DNA from: Natronocella acetinitrilica
Lineage (GTDB): Bacteria; Pseudomonadota; Gammaproteobacteria; Nitrococcales; Aquisalimonadaceae
NCBI RefSeq assembly: GCF_024170285.1
Contig: NZ_JALJXV010000001.1
Span: 124,001 to 188,000 of the forward strand
Reading direction: 5' to 3'
Length of the DNA: 64,000 bases
Made by a program: the position numbers and the translations under genes. Shown here one piece after another: positions 55,880 through 64,000 of this stretch. The notes under the pieces were generated by a model. The model saw only the letters and a list, made by a program, of their open reading frames with translations, had not been told where the DNA came from and did not search any database. The first letter of the stretch is position 1, and each line of letters opens with the position of its first letter.

Positions 55880-55906
55880 GTTTGTGTCCTGACAGTGAGC
55901 CCCCTC

Positions 55907-56317
55907 CTAGGGAAGCTTGAAGCCACCGCTGGGGCCACCCGGTTGCGGGCCGCCTCCACCCATGCCGCCGCCGAACCCGCCCTGCCCCGGCGTCACGATG
56001 GAAGATGCCTGTTCACGGCGCATTTCCTCGATGCGGCGAATCATTTCCTCGAGGGCCTTTTCAGCCTGTGCGGGGAACTGCTCCACCGCCTGTTCCAGGG
56101 ATTCGACTTCCAGTGTGAAGTTAACCGGTAACGGCCCCGCTTCCGTCATGACCTGGGTATGGCCGGTGTACTCCACCGAGCGGCTGTCGTCGACGCTGCC
56201 ATCCGGCTTGATCGGCGTCAGGCGGCGGATGCTGCCCGCCCGGCTATCGCTGAAAGTTTCCTCGCTGACCAACGAGCCGAGATCCAGGCTCAGGTCGGGG
56301 AAGTTATCCTGACTCAT
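55907..56317 (-). CDS. Hypothetical protein with Gly/Pro-rich C-terminal tail
   Basis: The 136-residue protein begins MSQDNFPDLSLDLGSLVSEE. The middle has a beta-rich stretch (SIRRLTPIKPDGSVDDSRSV, EAGPLPVNFTLEVESLEQ), then a charged helix (AEKALEEMIRRIEEMRREQA). The tail is Gly/Pro-rich (GGFGGGMGGGGPQPGGPSGG) and ends in FKLP. There is no signal peptide or membrane helix. I do not recognise the family. It is a lone gene with its own terminator and 91 bp before the MFS gene. Coding use looks normal for the region. Confidence 0.65.
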   Translation of the reverse strand: MSQDNFPDLSLDLGSLVSEETFSDSRAGSIRRLTPIKPDGSVDDSRSVEYTGHTQVMTEAGPLPVNFTLEVESLEQAVEQFPAQAEKALEEMIRRIEEMRREQASSIVTPGQGGFGGGMGGGGPQPGGPSGGFKLP

Positions 56318-56408
56318 TACTCAAATCCTCGAAGTTCTCGACGCCCATGCGCCTTGGTCGGCGATAAGCATGCCGCACCCTGCCGCCGGATACAAAGCGA
56401 ATGCCGTG

Positions 56409-57623
56409 TCAGGCCTCCTGGAGCTGCCGCCGCCGGAGACGATGCAGCCACAACAGCCCCACCAGTACCGCTATCAGAAACGGCACCACCATCAGGTTCA
56501 GCAACACCCAACCGAACGTACTGAGCAGCGCTCCGGAGCCGAGAGCCGTCAGGGTGACGGTGCCGAATACCACGAAGTCGTTGAAGGCCTGGGACCTGGC
56601 CTTCTCGGACTCGGCATAGGCCTCGGTCAACAGCGTCGTACCACCGATGAAAAGGAAGTTCCAGCCAACACCCAGCAGCACAAGCCCGCTCCAGTAGTGC
56701 CACACGCCATGACCACTGAAGTGGACCGCCACACAGGCCAGCATCAGCACGACTCCGGTGCCAAGCACCGTCAGCAATCCGAACCGACGCACCAGCTCAC
56801 CGGTGAAGAACGAGGGCACGAACATGGCCAGCACATGCCACTGGATCACGAATGCCGCATCGTCAAAAGCGTGGTCGTGTGCCTCCATGGACAAGGGTGT
56901 TGCCACCATCAGCAGGTTCATGACCCCGTAGCCCACGGTGGCAGCGGCAAGGGCAACCATGAAGGTGGGCTGGGCGGCGATCTGCCGCAGCGGGCGGCCC
57001 GGATCGTTCAGCACCTGCTTCGGCGGCAGGGGGATACGCAGCGCGGAAATGGCGGCCATGCCCACCAGATACAGCCCTGCCAGCACCAGATAGCTGGCAG
57101 TGAAGTCCGGCCCCAGCAGCGTCCGTGTCCAGGCTGCGAGATTCGGCCCCATGAAGCCTGCGACAATACCGCCGGCCAGGACCAAGGATATCGCCCGGGC
57201 ACGGCGCTCCACTGGTGCCACGTCAGCGGCCGCAAAGCGGTAGAACTGACCAGACCCGTTGTAAACTCCGATCAGCACCGCCGCAACGCAGAACAGCGCA
57301 AAACTCTGTGACCAGACCGCGAGCCCTGCAAGCAGGGTTCCCAGCAGGCCAAGGCTGACGCCAATCAGAAAACCGGGGCGCCGGCCATAGCGGCCCATGA
57401 ACAACGATGCAGGAATCGCCGCCGCCGTCATGGCCATGAACTGCAGCCCCAGGGGAATCGTGGCCAGGGCCGGGTTGTCCGCCAATGCCCGCCCGACCAA
57501 GGCCGAGGTGGCAATCAGCACCGAGGTGCCCGACATCAGCATGGCCTGGGCCAGGGCGAGCAGCGCAATATTGCGGTACGGCGCCGGATTCGCGGCGACG
57601 GTTGTTCCGGTCCGGTCTGTCAC
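56409..57623 (-). CDS. MFS transporter
   Basis: This is a 12-helix major facilitator protein of about 404 residues. I chose the GTG at 57623 (VTDRTGTTVAANPA); an ATG at 57647 lies 24 bp upstream across a run of eight G. The MFS loop motif is SLFMGRYGRRPGFLIG between helices 2 and 3. VEAR-like VERRARAISLVLAGGIVAGF and ANLLTGLG-type segments follow. The substrate is unknown. The start is 32 bp after the EamA stop, so the two transporters may be one unit. Confidence 0.8.
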   Translation of the reverse strand: MTDRTGTTVAANPAPYRNIALLALAQAMLMSGTSVLIATSALVGRALADNPALATIPLGLQFMAMTAAAIPASLFMGRYGRRPGFLIGVSLGLLGTLLAGLAVWSQSFALFCVAAVLIGVYNGSGQFYRFAAADVAPVERRARAISLVLAGGIVAGFMGPNLAAWTRTLLGPDFTASYLVLAGLYLVGMAAISALRIPLPPKQVLNDPGRPLRQIAAQPTFMVALAAATVGYGVMNLLMVATPLSMEAHDHAFDDAAFVIQWHVLAMFVPSFFTGELVRRFGLLTVLGTGVVLMLACVAVHFSGHGVWHYWSGLVLLGVGWNFLFIGGTTLLTEAYAESEKARSQAFNDFVVFGTVTLTALGSGALLSTFGWVLLNLMVVPFLIAVLVGLLWLHRLRRRQLQEA

Positions 57624-57654
57624 ACGTACCCCCCCCAACAGAATCATTTGCGAC

Positions 57655-58521
57655 TCATGGACGACTTTCGCGCCACCAGACGGCCAGTCCACCACCGATT
57701 AGCAACAAGGTGCCCGCCAGCATTGTTGCGGTCAGCGGATCACCGAACACGGCAACGCTGATAACCATGGCGGAAATGATCTGAAAATACAGAAACGGCG
57801 ATAATACCGAGGCCGGCGCGTGGGCGAACGCCGAGATGATCAGAAAGTGGCCCGTCGCGCCGAGGGCGCCCATGATCACCATGAGCAGCAGATGACCGAC
57901 ACCCGGCATCTGCCAGACCAGGGGCATCATGAGCGTCAGTGCCACCGTTCCCATGGCCGTGGTATAGAAAATCGTGGTGCGTGTCGGATCGCGGCCGCTC
58001 AACGTGCGGGTCAGCAGCAGGTACACCGCCAGCGTGCAGGCCGCGCCAAGCGGCAGCAGCATGAACCAGTCGGTTTCGAAGCCCGGGCGGACGATGAGCA
58101 GAACACCGGCAAAGCCCGCCATTACGGCCCCCACTCGGACGGGCGTGATCCGCTCCGACAGGAAGATCCCCGAGAGCAGCGTTACCAGGACCGGCGCGAA
58201 AAACATGATCGCGGTGGCATCGGCGAGAGGCACCCGGATCAGGGCCAGATAGAGCAAACCGGTCACCGTGATAAGCATGAGTCCCCGGATGGTCTGAATC
58301 CATGGGTGACGGGTCCGTACAAAACTCAGGCCATGACGTGCCGACAGGGCAAGCAGGACCAGCGCAGCATGAAAGAAGTAACGTGCCCAGACCACCTGCA
58401 GCACCGGGTAGTACTGGGACAGGTGCTTGCCCAGGGCGTCCATGCTCGCCAGCAGGGCACCCGCCATCATGGTCATGGCGATGCCCAACAGCAGCTTTTC
58501 GTTGACCGTGACGGCTTGCAT
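57655..58521 (-). CDS. DMT-superfamily (EamA) transporter
   Basis: The protein has 288 residues from the ATG at 58521; a TTG at 58536 is the alternative start. It has ten hydrophobic helices in two EamA repeats (about 5-140 and 150-285). Features are VLQVVWARYFFHAALVLLAL, RVPLADATAIMFFAPVLVTL and FLSERITPVRVGAVMAGFAG in repeat one, and HAPASVLSPFLYFQIISAMV in repeat two. The substrate is unknown. The start lies just after the terminator of tRNA-Phe, so its promoter would have to overlap the tRNA gene unless transcription reads through. Confidence 0.85.
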   Translation of the reverse strand: MQAVTVNEKLLLGIAMTMMAGALLASMDALGKHLSQYYPVLQVVWARYFFHAALVLLALSARHGLSFVRTRHPWIQTIRGLMLITVTGLLYLALIRVPLADATAIMFFAPVLVTLLSGIFLSERITPVRVGAVMAGFAGVLLIVRPGFETDWFMLLPLGAACTLAVYLLLTRTLSGRDPTRTTIFYTTAMGTVALTLMMPLVWQMPGVGHLLLMVIMGALGATGHFLIISAFAHAPASVLSPFLYFQIISAMVISVAVFGDPLTATMLAGTLLLIGGGLAVWWRESRP

Positions 58522-58536
58522 GGCAGTTTTCTGCAA

Positions 58537-58572
58537 AGAAAAAAAGCCGAACCGACACGAGGTCGGTTCGGC
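58537..58572 (-). terminator. Intrinsic terminator downstream of tRNA-Phe
   Basis: On the minus strand GCCGAACCGAC (58572-58562) pairs with GTCGGTTCGGC (58556-58546) around a 5-nt loop. Seven T (58545-58539) follow. It ends the tRNA-Phe transcript, and possibly that of asmA-mutY-yggX. The T-run abuts the EamA start region. Confidence 0.9.
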
Positions 58573-58579
58573 CCGATGA

Positions 58580-58655
58580 TGGTGGCCAGGGACGGAATCG
58601 AACCGCCGACACGGGGATTTTCAATCCCCTGCTCTACCAACTGAGCTACCTGGCC
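58580..58655 (-). tRNA. tRNA-Phe (anticodon GAA)
   Basis: A 76-nt cloverleaf starts GGCCAGGTAGCTC. The anticodon stem-loop is GGGGATTGAAAATCCCC (anticodon GAA). TTCGATTC marks the T arm, and CCA is encoded at the 3' end. The acceptor stem GGCCAGG pairs with CCTGGCC. It lies 79 bp after yggX on the same strand and is followed by a strong terminator. Confidence 0.97.
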
Positions 58656-58734
58656 GAGGGCGCTTATTCAATCGGATCGGCCCTTTCCAGTCAAGGCTCG
58701 CGTGCCCCGAACCTGGCGGGGCGGCACGCTGGCG

Positions 58735-59010
58735 CTAGCGCTCTTCGGGCGGCACGTAGTCCGGCGGTGGCGTGGCGCCGCCTCCGAAGAGGAACTTTTC
58801 CATCTCCGTTTCCAGGAATTTCCGCGCCTTGGGCTCGATGGGTGTCAGGCGGTACTCGTTCATCAGCATGGTCTGGTGGCCCAGCCACTGCTGCCACGCC
58901 TGTTTCGAGATGTTCTCGAAAATGCGTTTGCCGAGTTCCCCCGGATACGGCGGCCGGTCCAGGCCTTCGAGTTCTTCGCCGAGTTTTGCGCATTGTACGG
59001 TGCGGGCCAT
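58735..59010 (-). CDS. yggX: Fe(2+)-trafficking / oxidative protection protein YggX
   Basis: YggX is a small cytosolic protein that protects Fe-S clusters. The 91 residues match the family: [20 protein letters not shown] (conserved Cys), [20 protein letters not shown] and [15 protein letters not shown]. The ATG lies 3 bp after the mutY stop. mutY-yggX is a conserved gamma pair. The MutY iron-sulfur cluster and YggX's protective role make the pairing meaningful. Confidence 0.96.
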   Translation of the reverse strand: MARTVQCAKLGEELEGLDRPPYPGELGKRIFENISKQAWQQWLGHQTMLMNEYRLTPIEPKARKFLETEMEKFLFGGGATPPPDYVPPEER

Positions 59011-59013
59011 GGC

Positions 59014-60081
59014 TCAGGCTCCTTTCTTCCAGCTGTCGAGCAGTCTGCTTACCGGGGCGGCAAGGCCCCGGCTCAAGGTGCCCGTGTTATACCAGACAAG
59101 GTCACGATCAGCCACGCCTGCAGCACCGGCAATAGGCTCGACCACGGCATGCACCGGCTCGATGTCCAGATGATAGTGGGTGAAGCTGTGACGAAACGCG
59201 GGCCACGGGTCCGACTGGCCGACATCCAGCCCGTAACGCTCCCGGCACAGCGCCTCCAGGGGTTCCTCCGGGGGGCACTCGGGCAGGCTCCACAACCCGG
59301 CCCAGATGCCGGTGGGCGGGCGCTTTTCCAGCAGCAGGCCGTCGGCGGATTCCAGCAAGAGCATGCGCAGCCGTCGCACCGGCAAGGCAGCCCGTGGCTT
59401 CGGTTCCGGGTAACGTTGCTGCTCGCCGCTGGCCAGAGCCCGGCAACCATCCCGCACCGGGCACAGCAGGCAGGCGGGACGCGCCCTGGTGCACAGGGTG
59501 GCGCCCAGATCCATCATCGCCTGGTTGAAATCGCCGCAACGCTGCTGCGGCGTGTGGGCTTCGGACAAGGCCCACAGAGCTTTCAGCACTGCACTGCGGC
59601 CAGGCCAGCCCGGCACTGCGTGGTAACGGGCCAGCACCCGTTTGACGTTGCCGTCGAGTATGGCGTGGGCTTGCCCCAGGGACAGTGACAGGATGGCGCC
59701 GGCCGTGGAGCGCCCCACACCGGGCAATGCCTCCCAGTCGGCAAGTCGTTCCGGCAGGCGGCCACCATGGTGATCCCTGATGCGTTGCGCCGCCCGGTGC
59801 AGGTTGCGCGCCCGGGCATAGTAGCCGAGCCCCGACCAGAGGGTCAGGACATCGTCCAGCGGTGCGTCCGCCAGTTCCGTCACATCCCTGAAGCGCTCGA
59901 TGAAGCGCTGGAAATACGGAATGACGACGCCGACCTGGGTCTGTTGCAGCATGACCTCCGAGACCCAGACCCGGTATGGCGTTGCCGGATTCTGCCAGGG
60001 CAGATCGTGGCGGCCATGCTTGTCAAACCAGTCGAGCAATTGCCGGCGGAACATTTCCGCCTCGGCTCCAGTGACCGCCAT
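59014..60081 (-). CDS. mutY: A/G-specific adenine DNA glycosylase MutY
   Basis: MutY removes adenine opposite 8-oxoguanine. It has 355 residues. The glycosylase core includes [20 protein letters not shown] (catalytic Glu in SEVMLQQTQ), the helix-hairpin-helix [14 protein letters not shown] and the Asp in [10 protein letters not shown]. The [4Fe-4S] ligands lie in [20 protein letters not shown]-terminal Nudix-like 8-oxoG recognition domain follows. Its ATG overlaps the asmA stop (TGATG). It is the middle gene of asmA-mutY-yggX. Confidence 0.97.
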   Translation of the reverse strand: MAVTGAEAEMFRRQLLDWFDKHGRHDLPWQNPATPYRVWVSEVMLQQTQVGVVIPYFQRFIERFRDVTELADAPLDDVLTLWSGLGYYARARNLHRAAQRIRDHHGGRLPERLADWEALPGVGRSTAGAILSLSLGQAHAILDGNVKRVLARYHAVPGWPGRSAVLKALWALSEAHTPQQRCGDFNQAMMDLGATLCTRARPACLLCPVRDGCRALASGEQQRYPEPKPRAALPVRRLRMLLLESADGLLLEKRPPTGIWAGLWSLPECPPEEPLEALCRERYGLDVGQSDPWPAFRHSFTHYHLDIEPVHAVVEPIAGAAGVADRDLVWYNTGTLSRGLAAPVSRLLDSWKKGA

Positions 60082-62543
60082 CAGCGTATCAGACGGCGCA
60101 ATTCGTCCCTGGCCCGATCACGAACCTCGCCTTCCTGCTCACGGGCTTCGTCCCGCAAGCGCTGCTCGGCTCGCTCCTGCTCCCGACGCAGGCGCTCCTC
60201 GGCCTCCCGCTGCTCCTGCTCAAGACGCGCACGGGATTCGTCCTCGGCCTCCCGGGCGCGCTGCCGCAGGGCTTCTTCTTCATCGCGCAGGCGCTGCCTC
60301 TGCTGATCCGTCAGGGCGGCCTGCAGGTCCAGGCTGATACTGGGCTCAAGCAGAGAGCCGCGTATGCGCAGCGGTATCGGCAAGCGACGCAGGTTGTCCA
60401 GTGACTCCCCGCCCTGACCCTGGAGCGTGCCCACCAGATTGATCACCAGGCGATAGTCCACCGTCTGCTCCAGCAGGTTGGCTTCACCCCCGCCGGTCAC
60501 CCGCAACAATGGCGATTGTGCGTTGAGCGACTCGTTGCGGACGATGCCGCGATCGAACACCAGCCGACCGACGAGTTCGGCGAAGTCCGTGCGTTCCGGC
60601 TCGGCGCTGGCAGCGGTTCGCTGACCCTGCAGCCGGGCGGTGGCGTCCCGCATCATCTGCGCAATGTTCATCCCCATCACGGCGCCATCGGTAAACCGGA
60701 ACTCGGCCTCACCCACCAGGGTTCGCACCAGATCCATGACCTCAACACCCTCAGCTTCGGCCTGGATGGTCAGGTTGCCCGTTCCCTCGAGCAGGTCCTT
60801 GCCCATGAAATGCTGCACCAGGGGCCGGGCCTGCACGCCTTCCACCCGCTCGTTCACGCTCACCACGGCTTCGTCGCCGCTGGCATCGATACGGATGTCG
60901 CCGCTATAGGCGCCGCCGTAAAGGCGGGCACCGATGGGGTGCACACGCAGCAGGCCGTTGTCGGCGCTGACCGTGAAGTGCAGATCCTCGAACAGCAGTT
61001 CGCTGATGATGAGTTCACCGAGCCGGAAGTTGCCGTCGAGGCGCAGGCTACGCAGCAGCTCCATGGGCAATTCCACGGGCTCGGCGTCGGAATCCTCGCC
61101 CACGGCCTCCACCGGCGCCGGATCGTCTTCGGAGGGCGGCGGCAGGTAGCGGTCGGCGTCAAGCCGGTCGATCTCGACGTTGAAGCCGATCATCGGATCA
61201 TCGAACTCCGTGACGGAAGCGGTGGCCGCAATGCTGGTGTCGTCCAGACGAATCGCCAGGTTGCCGACCTGCGCGGAATCCTCGTTGGCGGTGAACTCAC
61301 CATTCATAGAAAACACGGTGAGCACGTCGGGATCAGCGGTCTCCGGCACTTCCTGATTGAGGGCCTGGAGGACCTGCCGCAGATTCGCCTCGGCCAGCTC
61401 GAAGCGGCCGTTCACCGTGGGCGTACCACTGAGATCGGCTACCCGGGCCTCGGCACTGAGGGCGAGCCCTGCGGCACCGAGCGCCAGCTCGGTGATCGTC
61501 AGTGCATCGTCGGCAAGCCCGAAGCGCCCCGACAGGGCGAGGTCCGAGGGATACGGCCCGTCATCCTCCACCGGCTGACCCAACGCCTCCAGCAGGCCCC
61601 GGACATCGGTCTCGGCCAGGTCGAATCGGCCGTCGACGGACAGATCACCGGTGAGGTTGGACACATCCGCCTGGGCGGTGAGATCAAGACCCGCCGCGCG
61701 CAGGCGCAGCGCCTCCAGACGGGCCGTGTCACGACCCAGGTCCACATCCACCACGGCACCGATGGTTGCCAGCAGTCCACGCGGGGGCAGATCCGGCGAG
61801 AAAGTGCGGACCTGTAGGTCGCGAAGAGCGAGGTTGATGATTTCGAAGTCCGAGCTGACGCGGAAAAGGGAGTCGAGTTCCCCCTCCATGCGGAGGTCGC
61901 CATCCAGCGCTGCCACCCAGTCCGCACGCAGGGAGATGTCGTCGTCCAGGTCAATCTCACCGAGATAGACGTTGGCAGGGCCGAACTCCTGGCGGGTGTT
62001 GGCCTGCCGATCCTCGTAAATCAGTTGCAGATTGGTCAGCTCGACTCCGCCAAGCCTCCCTACAACGACGGGGGGTGCCCGGTCATCCGGCGCGTCGGTG
62101 TCCGGCTCCGGGGGCTCGGTGGCAACCTCTTCGGGAGACTCCGGCAGATCCAGTTCCCAGTTGCCCTCGCCCTGCTCGTTCAGCACCAGGTGCACTACCA
62201 GCCCATCCATGCGAATGGTGTCCATCACCACTTCCCGGCGCAGCAGGGGCAGCAGACGCACGGCGATGCCGACACTCTCCACCTGAACAAATGGCTGATC
62301 GCCAAAGCCGTCGCGATTCTCCAGGCGCGTCCTGCCAAGATCCAGACCAAGCCAGGGGAAGAACGAGAGGCTGATATCCCCCTCGATCACCAGTTCCTGT
62401 CCGGTGTTCTCCTGCACGAGGCGGCCGATGTCATCCCGGTAATCGTTCGGGTCCACCAGCAGGACGATGGCGACAACCAGGGCAATCACGAGCCCGACAA
62501 CACCGAGCAGCGCGAAAACGATCCATTTGACGAGCTTTGCCAT
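60081..62543 (-). CDS. AsmA-family protein with charged C-terminal coiled coil
   Basis: This is an 820-residue inner-membrane-anchored periplasmic protein. I chose the ATG at 62543 ([14 protein letters not shown]) with AAGGAAG upstream. A single membrane helix (about 6-30) leads into the AsmA N-terminal domain ([40 protein letters not shown]). Long beta-rich repeats follow, then the AsmA C-terminal region near residues 640-740. The last 75 or so residues are highly charged helix ([20 protein letters not shown]), not typical of AsmA. AsmA proteins are linked to lipid transport across the periplasm. It overlaps mutY by one base. Confidence 0.88.
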   Translation of the reverse strand: MAKLVKWIVFALLGVVGLVIALVVAIVLLVDPNDYRDDIGRLVQENTGQELVIEGDISLSFFPWLGLDLGRTRLENRDGFGDQPFVQVESVGIAVRLLPLLRREVVMDTIRMDGLVVHLVLNEQGEGNWELDLPESPEEVATEPPEPDTDAPDDRAPPVVVGRLGGVELTNLQLIYEDRQANTRQEFGPANVYLGEIDLDDDISLRADWVAALDGDLRMEGELDSLFRVSSDFEIINLALRDLQVRTFSPDLPPRGLLATIGAVVDVDLGRDTARLEALRLRAAGLDLTAQADVSNLTGDLSVDGRFDLAETDVRGLLEALGQPVEDDGPYPSDLALSGRFGLADDALTITELALGAAGLALSAEARVADLSGTPTVNGRFELAEANLRQVLQALNQEVPETADPDVLTVFSMNGEFTANEDSAQVGNLAIRLDDTSIAATASVTEFDDPMIGFNVEIDRLDADRYLPPPSEDDPAPVEAVGEDSDAEPVELPMELLRSLRLDGNFRLGELIISELLFEDLHFTVSADNGLLRVHPIGARLYGGAYSGDIRIDASGDEAVVSVNERVEGVQARPLVQHFMGKDLLEGTGNLTIQAEAEGVEVMDLVRTLVGEAEFRFTDGAVMGMNIAQMMRDATARLQGQRTAASAEPERTDFAELVGRLVFDRGIVRNESLNAQSPLLRVTGGGEANLLEQTVDYRLVINLVGTLQGQGGESLDNLRRLPIPLRIRGSLLEPSISLDLQAALTDQQRQRLRDEEEALRQRAREAEDESRARLEQEQREAEERLRREQERAEQRLRDEAREQEGEVRDRARDELRRLIR

Positions 62544-62874
62544 GCAGGCTTCCTTCTTCCCCAGTGAAATGTCGTCATCCTCAAAGGAGACACTAATGTA
62601 GGACAGCATACAGAAAACGTCTGTAGACCCTGTTCTATACTTCAAGGCAGCGCGAGAGGAAACAGGGGAATTCCGCCTGATGCCGCGATATACGCAGCAC
62701 GACTCCTCCTGGCGCCGCAATGGCGATCGGCAGCCGGTCGCGGGCGGCCTGTTTCCGCGTTTTAGTCCACCCCCAACGGCATTTGGTTCATGCAGCCGGC
62801 CGGCCTCTGCGGCCGTCAGCGGCGGGTTTTGCATGTCCATGCCACTTCCACCACGGCTTCAGAAGGAGAGCTGT
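62544..62874. other. Divergent intergenic region upstream of asmA and the host-attachment gene
   Basis: This 331-bp gap holds no gene. At 62634-62639 TATACT is a good -10 for the plus strand, but its -35 is poor. ACAGA-N5-TCTGT at 62612-62626 is an imperfect operator-like palindrome. The region near 62795-62830 is GC-rich with small inverted repeats. The frame of the plus-strand gene is open upstream, but nothing in it resembles a protein family. Confidence 0.4.
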
Positions 62875-63372
62875 ATGAGTCAGTACTGTGTGGTCGTAGC
62901 CGAAGGATCCCGTGCGCGCTTTTTCACTGTGGAGCCCGCCGAACTGCCGGAACTGGAATCCGGTCCCAATCTGGTGGAGCGCAAGAGCCTGACCAATCCG
63001 GAACACCAGGCCCATGACGATGAGGTGTTCGCGGAGACACGAGCCGGACGCAATCGCTCGAATGGAGGCGCCGCTCACGGCTATGACGACCATCGCGCCG
63101 GCCACGACGCCGAGATGGAACGTCGCTTTGCGCGGGACATAGCCCGCGAGTTGGACGAAATCGCCCGTGGCAATGGCACACAGCGTATCGTGCTGTGCGC
63201 CGAGAAACGCATGCTTGGTTACCTGCGGCCACCTCTGCAGAACACCATCGCATCAAATATCCAGCTGACCGAGATTGCCAAGGACCTCGCCAAGCTGACC
63301 CCTGGCCAGATCCAGAAGAAACTGGCGCAGGAAGGCCACATCCCACCCTGCAAGCCACGAGCCGGAATCTGA
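62875..63372 (+). CDS. Host attachment family protein (PF10116 type)
   Basis: The protein has 165 residues from the ATG at 62875, preceded by AGAAGGAGAG. It begins MSQYCVVVAEGSRARFFTVE and continues with LVERKSLTNPEHQAHDDEVF, RRFARDIARELDEIARGNG, RIVLCAEKRMLGYLRPPLQN and IQLTEIAKDLAKLTPGQIQK. This is the pattern of the family named after an Agrobacterium protein required for attachment to host cells. The real biochemical role is unknown to me. It stands alone. A terminator lies 105 bp beyond its stop, past an antisense tRNA gene. Confidence 0.82.
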   Translation: MSQYCVVVAEGSRARFFTVEPAELPELESGPNLVERKSLTNPEHQAHDDEVFAETRAGRNRSNGGAAHGYDDHRAGHDAEMERRFARDIARELDEIARGNGTQRIVLCAEKRMLGYLRPPLQNTIASNIQLTEIAKDLAKLTPGQIQKKLAQEGHIPPCKPRAGI

Positions 63373-63395
63373 ACGATATCTGCGGGAAATCAAAG

Positions 63396-63469
63396 TGGAG
63401 CGGGTGATGGGAATCGAACCCACGTCATCTGCTTGGGAAGCAGAGGCTCTACCATTGAGCTACACCCGC
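63396..63469 (-). tRNA. tRNA-Gly (anticodon CCC)
   Basis: A 74-nt cloverleaf starts GCGGGTGTAGCTC. The anticodon arm is CTGCTTCCCAAGCAG (loop TTCCCAA, anticodon CCC, reading GGG). TTCGATTCCC marks the T arm. The 3' end is TCCA, and the acceptor GCGGGTG pairs with CACCCGC. It lies antisense to the downstream part of the host-attachment transcript. Confidence 0.97.
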
Positions 63470-63476
63470 GAGACGC

Positions 63477-63501
63477 CCCGGCGCCTGACGGCGCCGGGTT
63501 T
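63477..63501 (+). terminator. Intrinsic terminator downstream of the host-attachment gene
   Basis: CCCGGCGCC (63477-63485), a TGAC loop and GGCGCCGGG (63490-63498) form a perfect 9-bp stem. TTT follows, then CC. On the plus strand it can end transcription that has passed over the tRNA-Gly gene. The T-run is short, so the strength is uncertain. Confidence 0.65.
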
Positions 63502-63615
63502 CCTTGATCATTGTGCGATTGCACGCCACATCTGACAAGCCCACGCAGTGACGCCTTTCCCTTGGCCCATCGAATACGCCAAAATGCCCGGCTGCCAAGC
63601 TGTGAGGTATTTGCG

Positions 63616-64000
63616 GTGAGTGATCAGCAACCGGCGCGAGGCGCTCGCACCATCCGGACTTTTGTCCGGCGGGAAGGCCGCATGACCGATGCCCAGAAGC
63701 GGGCGCTGAGTGCACTCTACGAGCACTGGGGCGTGAATCCGCCGGTGGTTTCCCTGGATCTGCCGGCCTTGTTTGGGCGAGCAGCACCCACGGTGCTGGA
63801 AATCGGCTTTGGCGACGGCGACTCCCTGGCGCAGATGGCCATGGAAGCGCCAGAGAAAAACTTTCTCGGCGTCGAGGTCCACCGCCCCGGTGTCGGGCGG
63901 CTGCTCAACAGGCTGGAGACGGAGAGCATCGCCAATGTTCGCGTCGCCTGCCATGACGCACTCGAGGTCCTGCGGGACTGGCTTGCGCCGCAGAGCCTGG
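63616..64000 (+). CDS. trmB: tRNA (guanine46-N7)-methyltransferase TrmB, 3'-truncated by window edge
   Basis: TrmB methylates G46 of tRNA using SAM. The start is a GTG at 63616 with TGAGGT 7 bp upstream. The frame is open to the window end, giving the first 128 of about 230 residues. Visible features are RTFVRREGRMTDAQKRAL, LEIGFGDGDSLAQMA (SAM motif I), and FLGVEVHRPGVGRLL. On the opposite strand there is only a shadow frame. Confidence 0.92.
   Translation, partial: MSDQQPARGARTIRTFVRREGRMTDAQKRALSALYEHWGVNPPVVSLDLPALFGRAAPTVLEIGFGDGDSLAQMAMEAPEKNFLGVEVHRPGVGRLLNRLETESIANVRVACHDALEVLRDWLAPQSL

Noticed and set aside
62680-62874. Longer N-terminus of the host-attachment protein
   Set aside because: The extra 65 residues are low-similarity, whereas the ATG at 62875 has an AAGGAG site and begins with the family's first residues.
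63508-63954. Minus-strand open frame at the end of the window
   Set aside because: It is antisense to trmB, which has a ribosome site and the SAM motif; the minus-strand product resembles nothing.

Overview
This is a 64 kb stretch of a GC-rich gammaproteobacterial chromosome (estimated by eye in the low to mid 60s % GC). The gene content suggests a free-living, probably halophilic or alkaliphilic, PHA-storing member of the Ectothiorhodospiraceae or a relative. The placement is inference from three things: a gamma-type type II secretion operon, gamma housekeeping pairs (mutY-yggX, tesA/ybbA, purEK, rsmJ, rdgC, yrfG, nudE), and two PHA synthases beside glycerol and guanidine use. There is no prophage, transposase, CRISPR array or rRNA.

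Layout. 1-7996 (+): a type II secretion operon, gspE (cut by the window edge) to gspN, interrupted between gspK and gspL by a structured repeat. 8000-9919: yrfG and nudE, divergent, with two more repeat copies between them, then a DUF2007 protein. 9941-17370 (-): acetate kinase, a MaoC/phosphotransacetylase fusion, FabI and a PHA-synthase-like protein, which look like one acyl-CoA/PHA unit; then MscS with a DUF432-like partner and a PhaJ-like hydratase. 17441-21256: a YbbAP-type ABC exporter divergent from tesA. 21284-27388: rdgC, purEK, dxs, a small rod/hook-like protein, an HDOD protein and DUF2835. 27511-30938: class I phaC (-), then rsmJ and a DUF4202 protein (+).

30944-41579 (-): a nitrogen-acquisition operon made of ABC transporter, two DUF1989 proteins, a biotin carboxylase of the urea/guanidine carboxylase family and allophanate hydrolase. 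Its leader holds a clear guanidine-I (ykkC) riboswitch. Upstream lie a sigma-54 promoter and an NtrC-like enhancer. The operon is therefore best read as guanidine assimilation under nitrogen control, not simple urea degradation. 41580-51743: glycerol use, with an SDR and glpK (-) divergent from glpD and the ABC glycerol importer glpSTPQUV (+). glpP carries an in-frame TGA where a Trp codon is expected. 51927-55829 (+): ergothioneine genes egtBD and mmsA. 55907-62543 (-): a Gly-rich hypothetical, MFS and EamA transporters, tRNA-Phe, yggX, mutY and an AsmA-family protein. 62875-64000: a host-attachment-family protein, tRNA-Gly(CCC) on the minus strand, and the start of trmB.

The most unusual signal is a family of five intergenic elements (5288-5423, 8687-8796, 8848-8975, 36736-36847, 39967-40100). 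Each has the same 54-nt core, itself two small hairpins with GGGA-type loops and compensatory changes. The core is enclosed by long inverted arms (28-41 nt) that pair with each other within a copy but share no sequence between copies. I cannot assign them to a named family.
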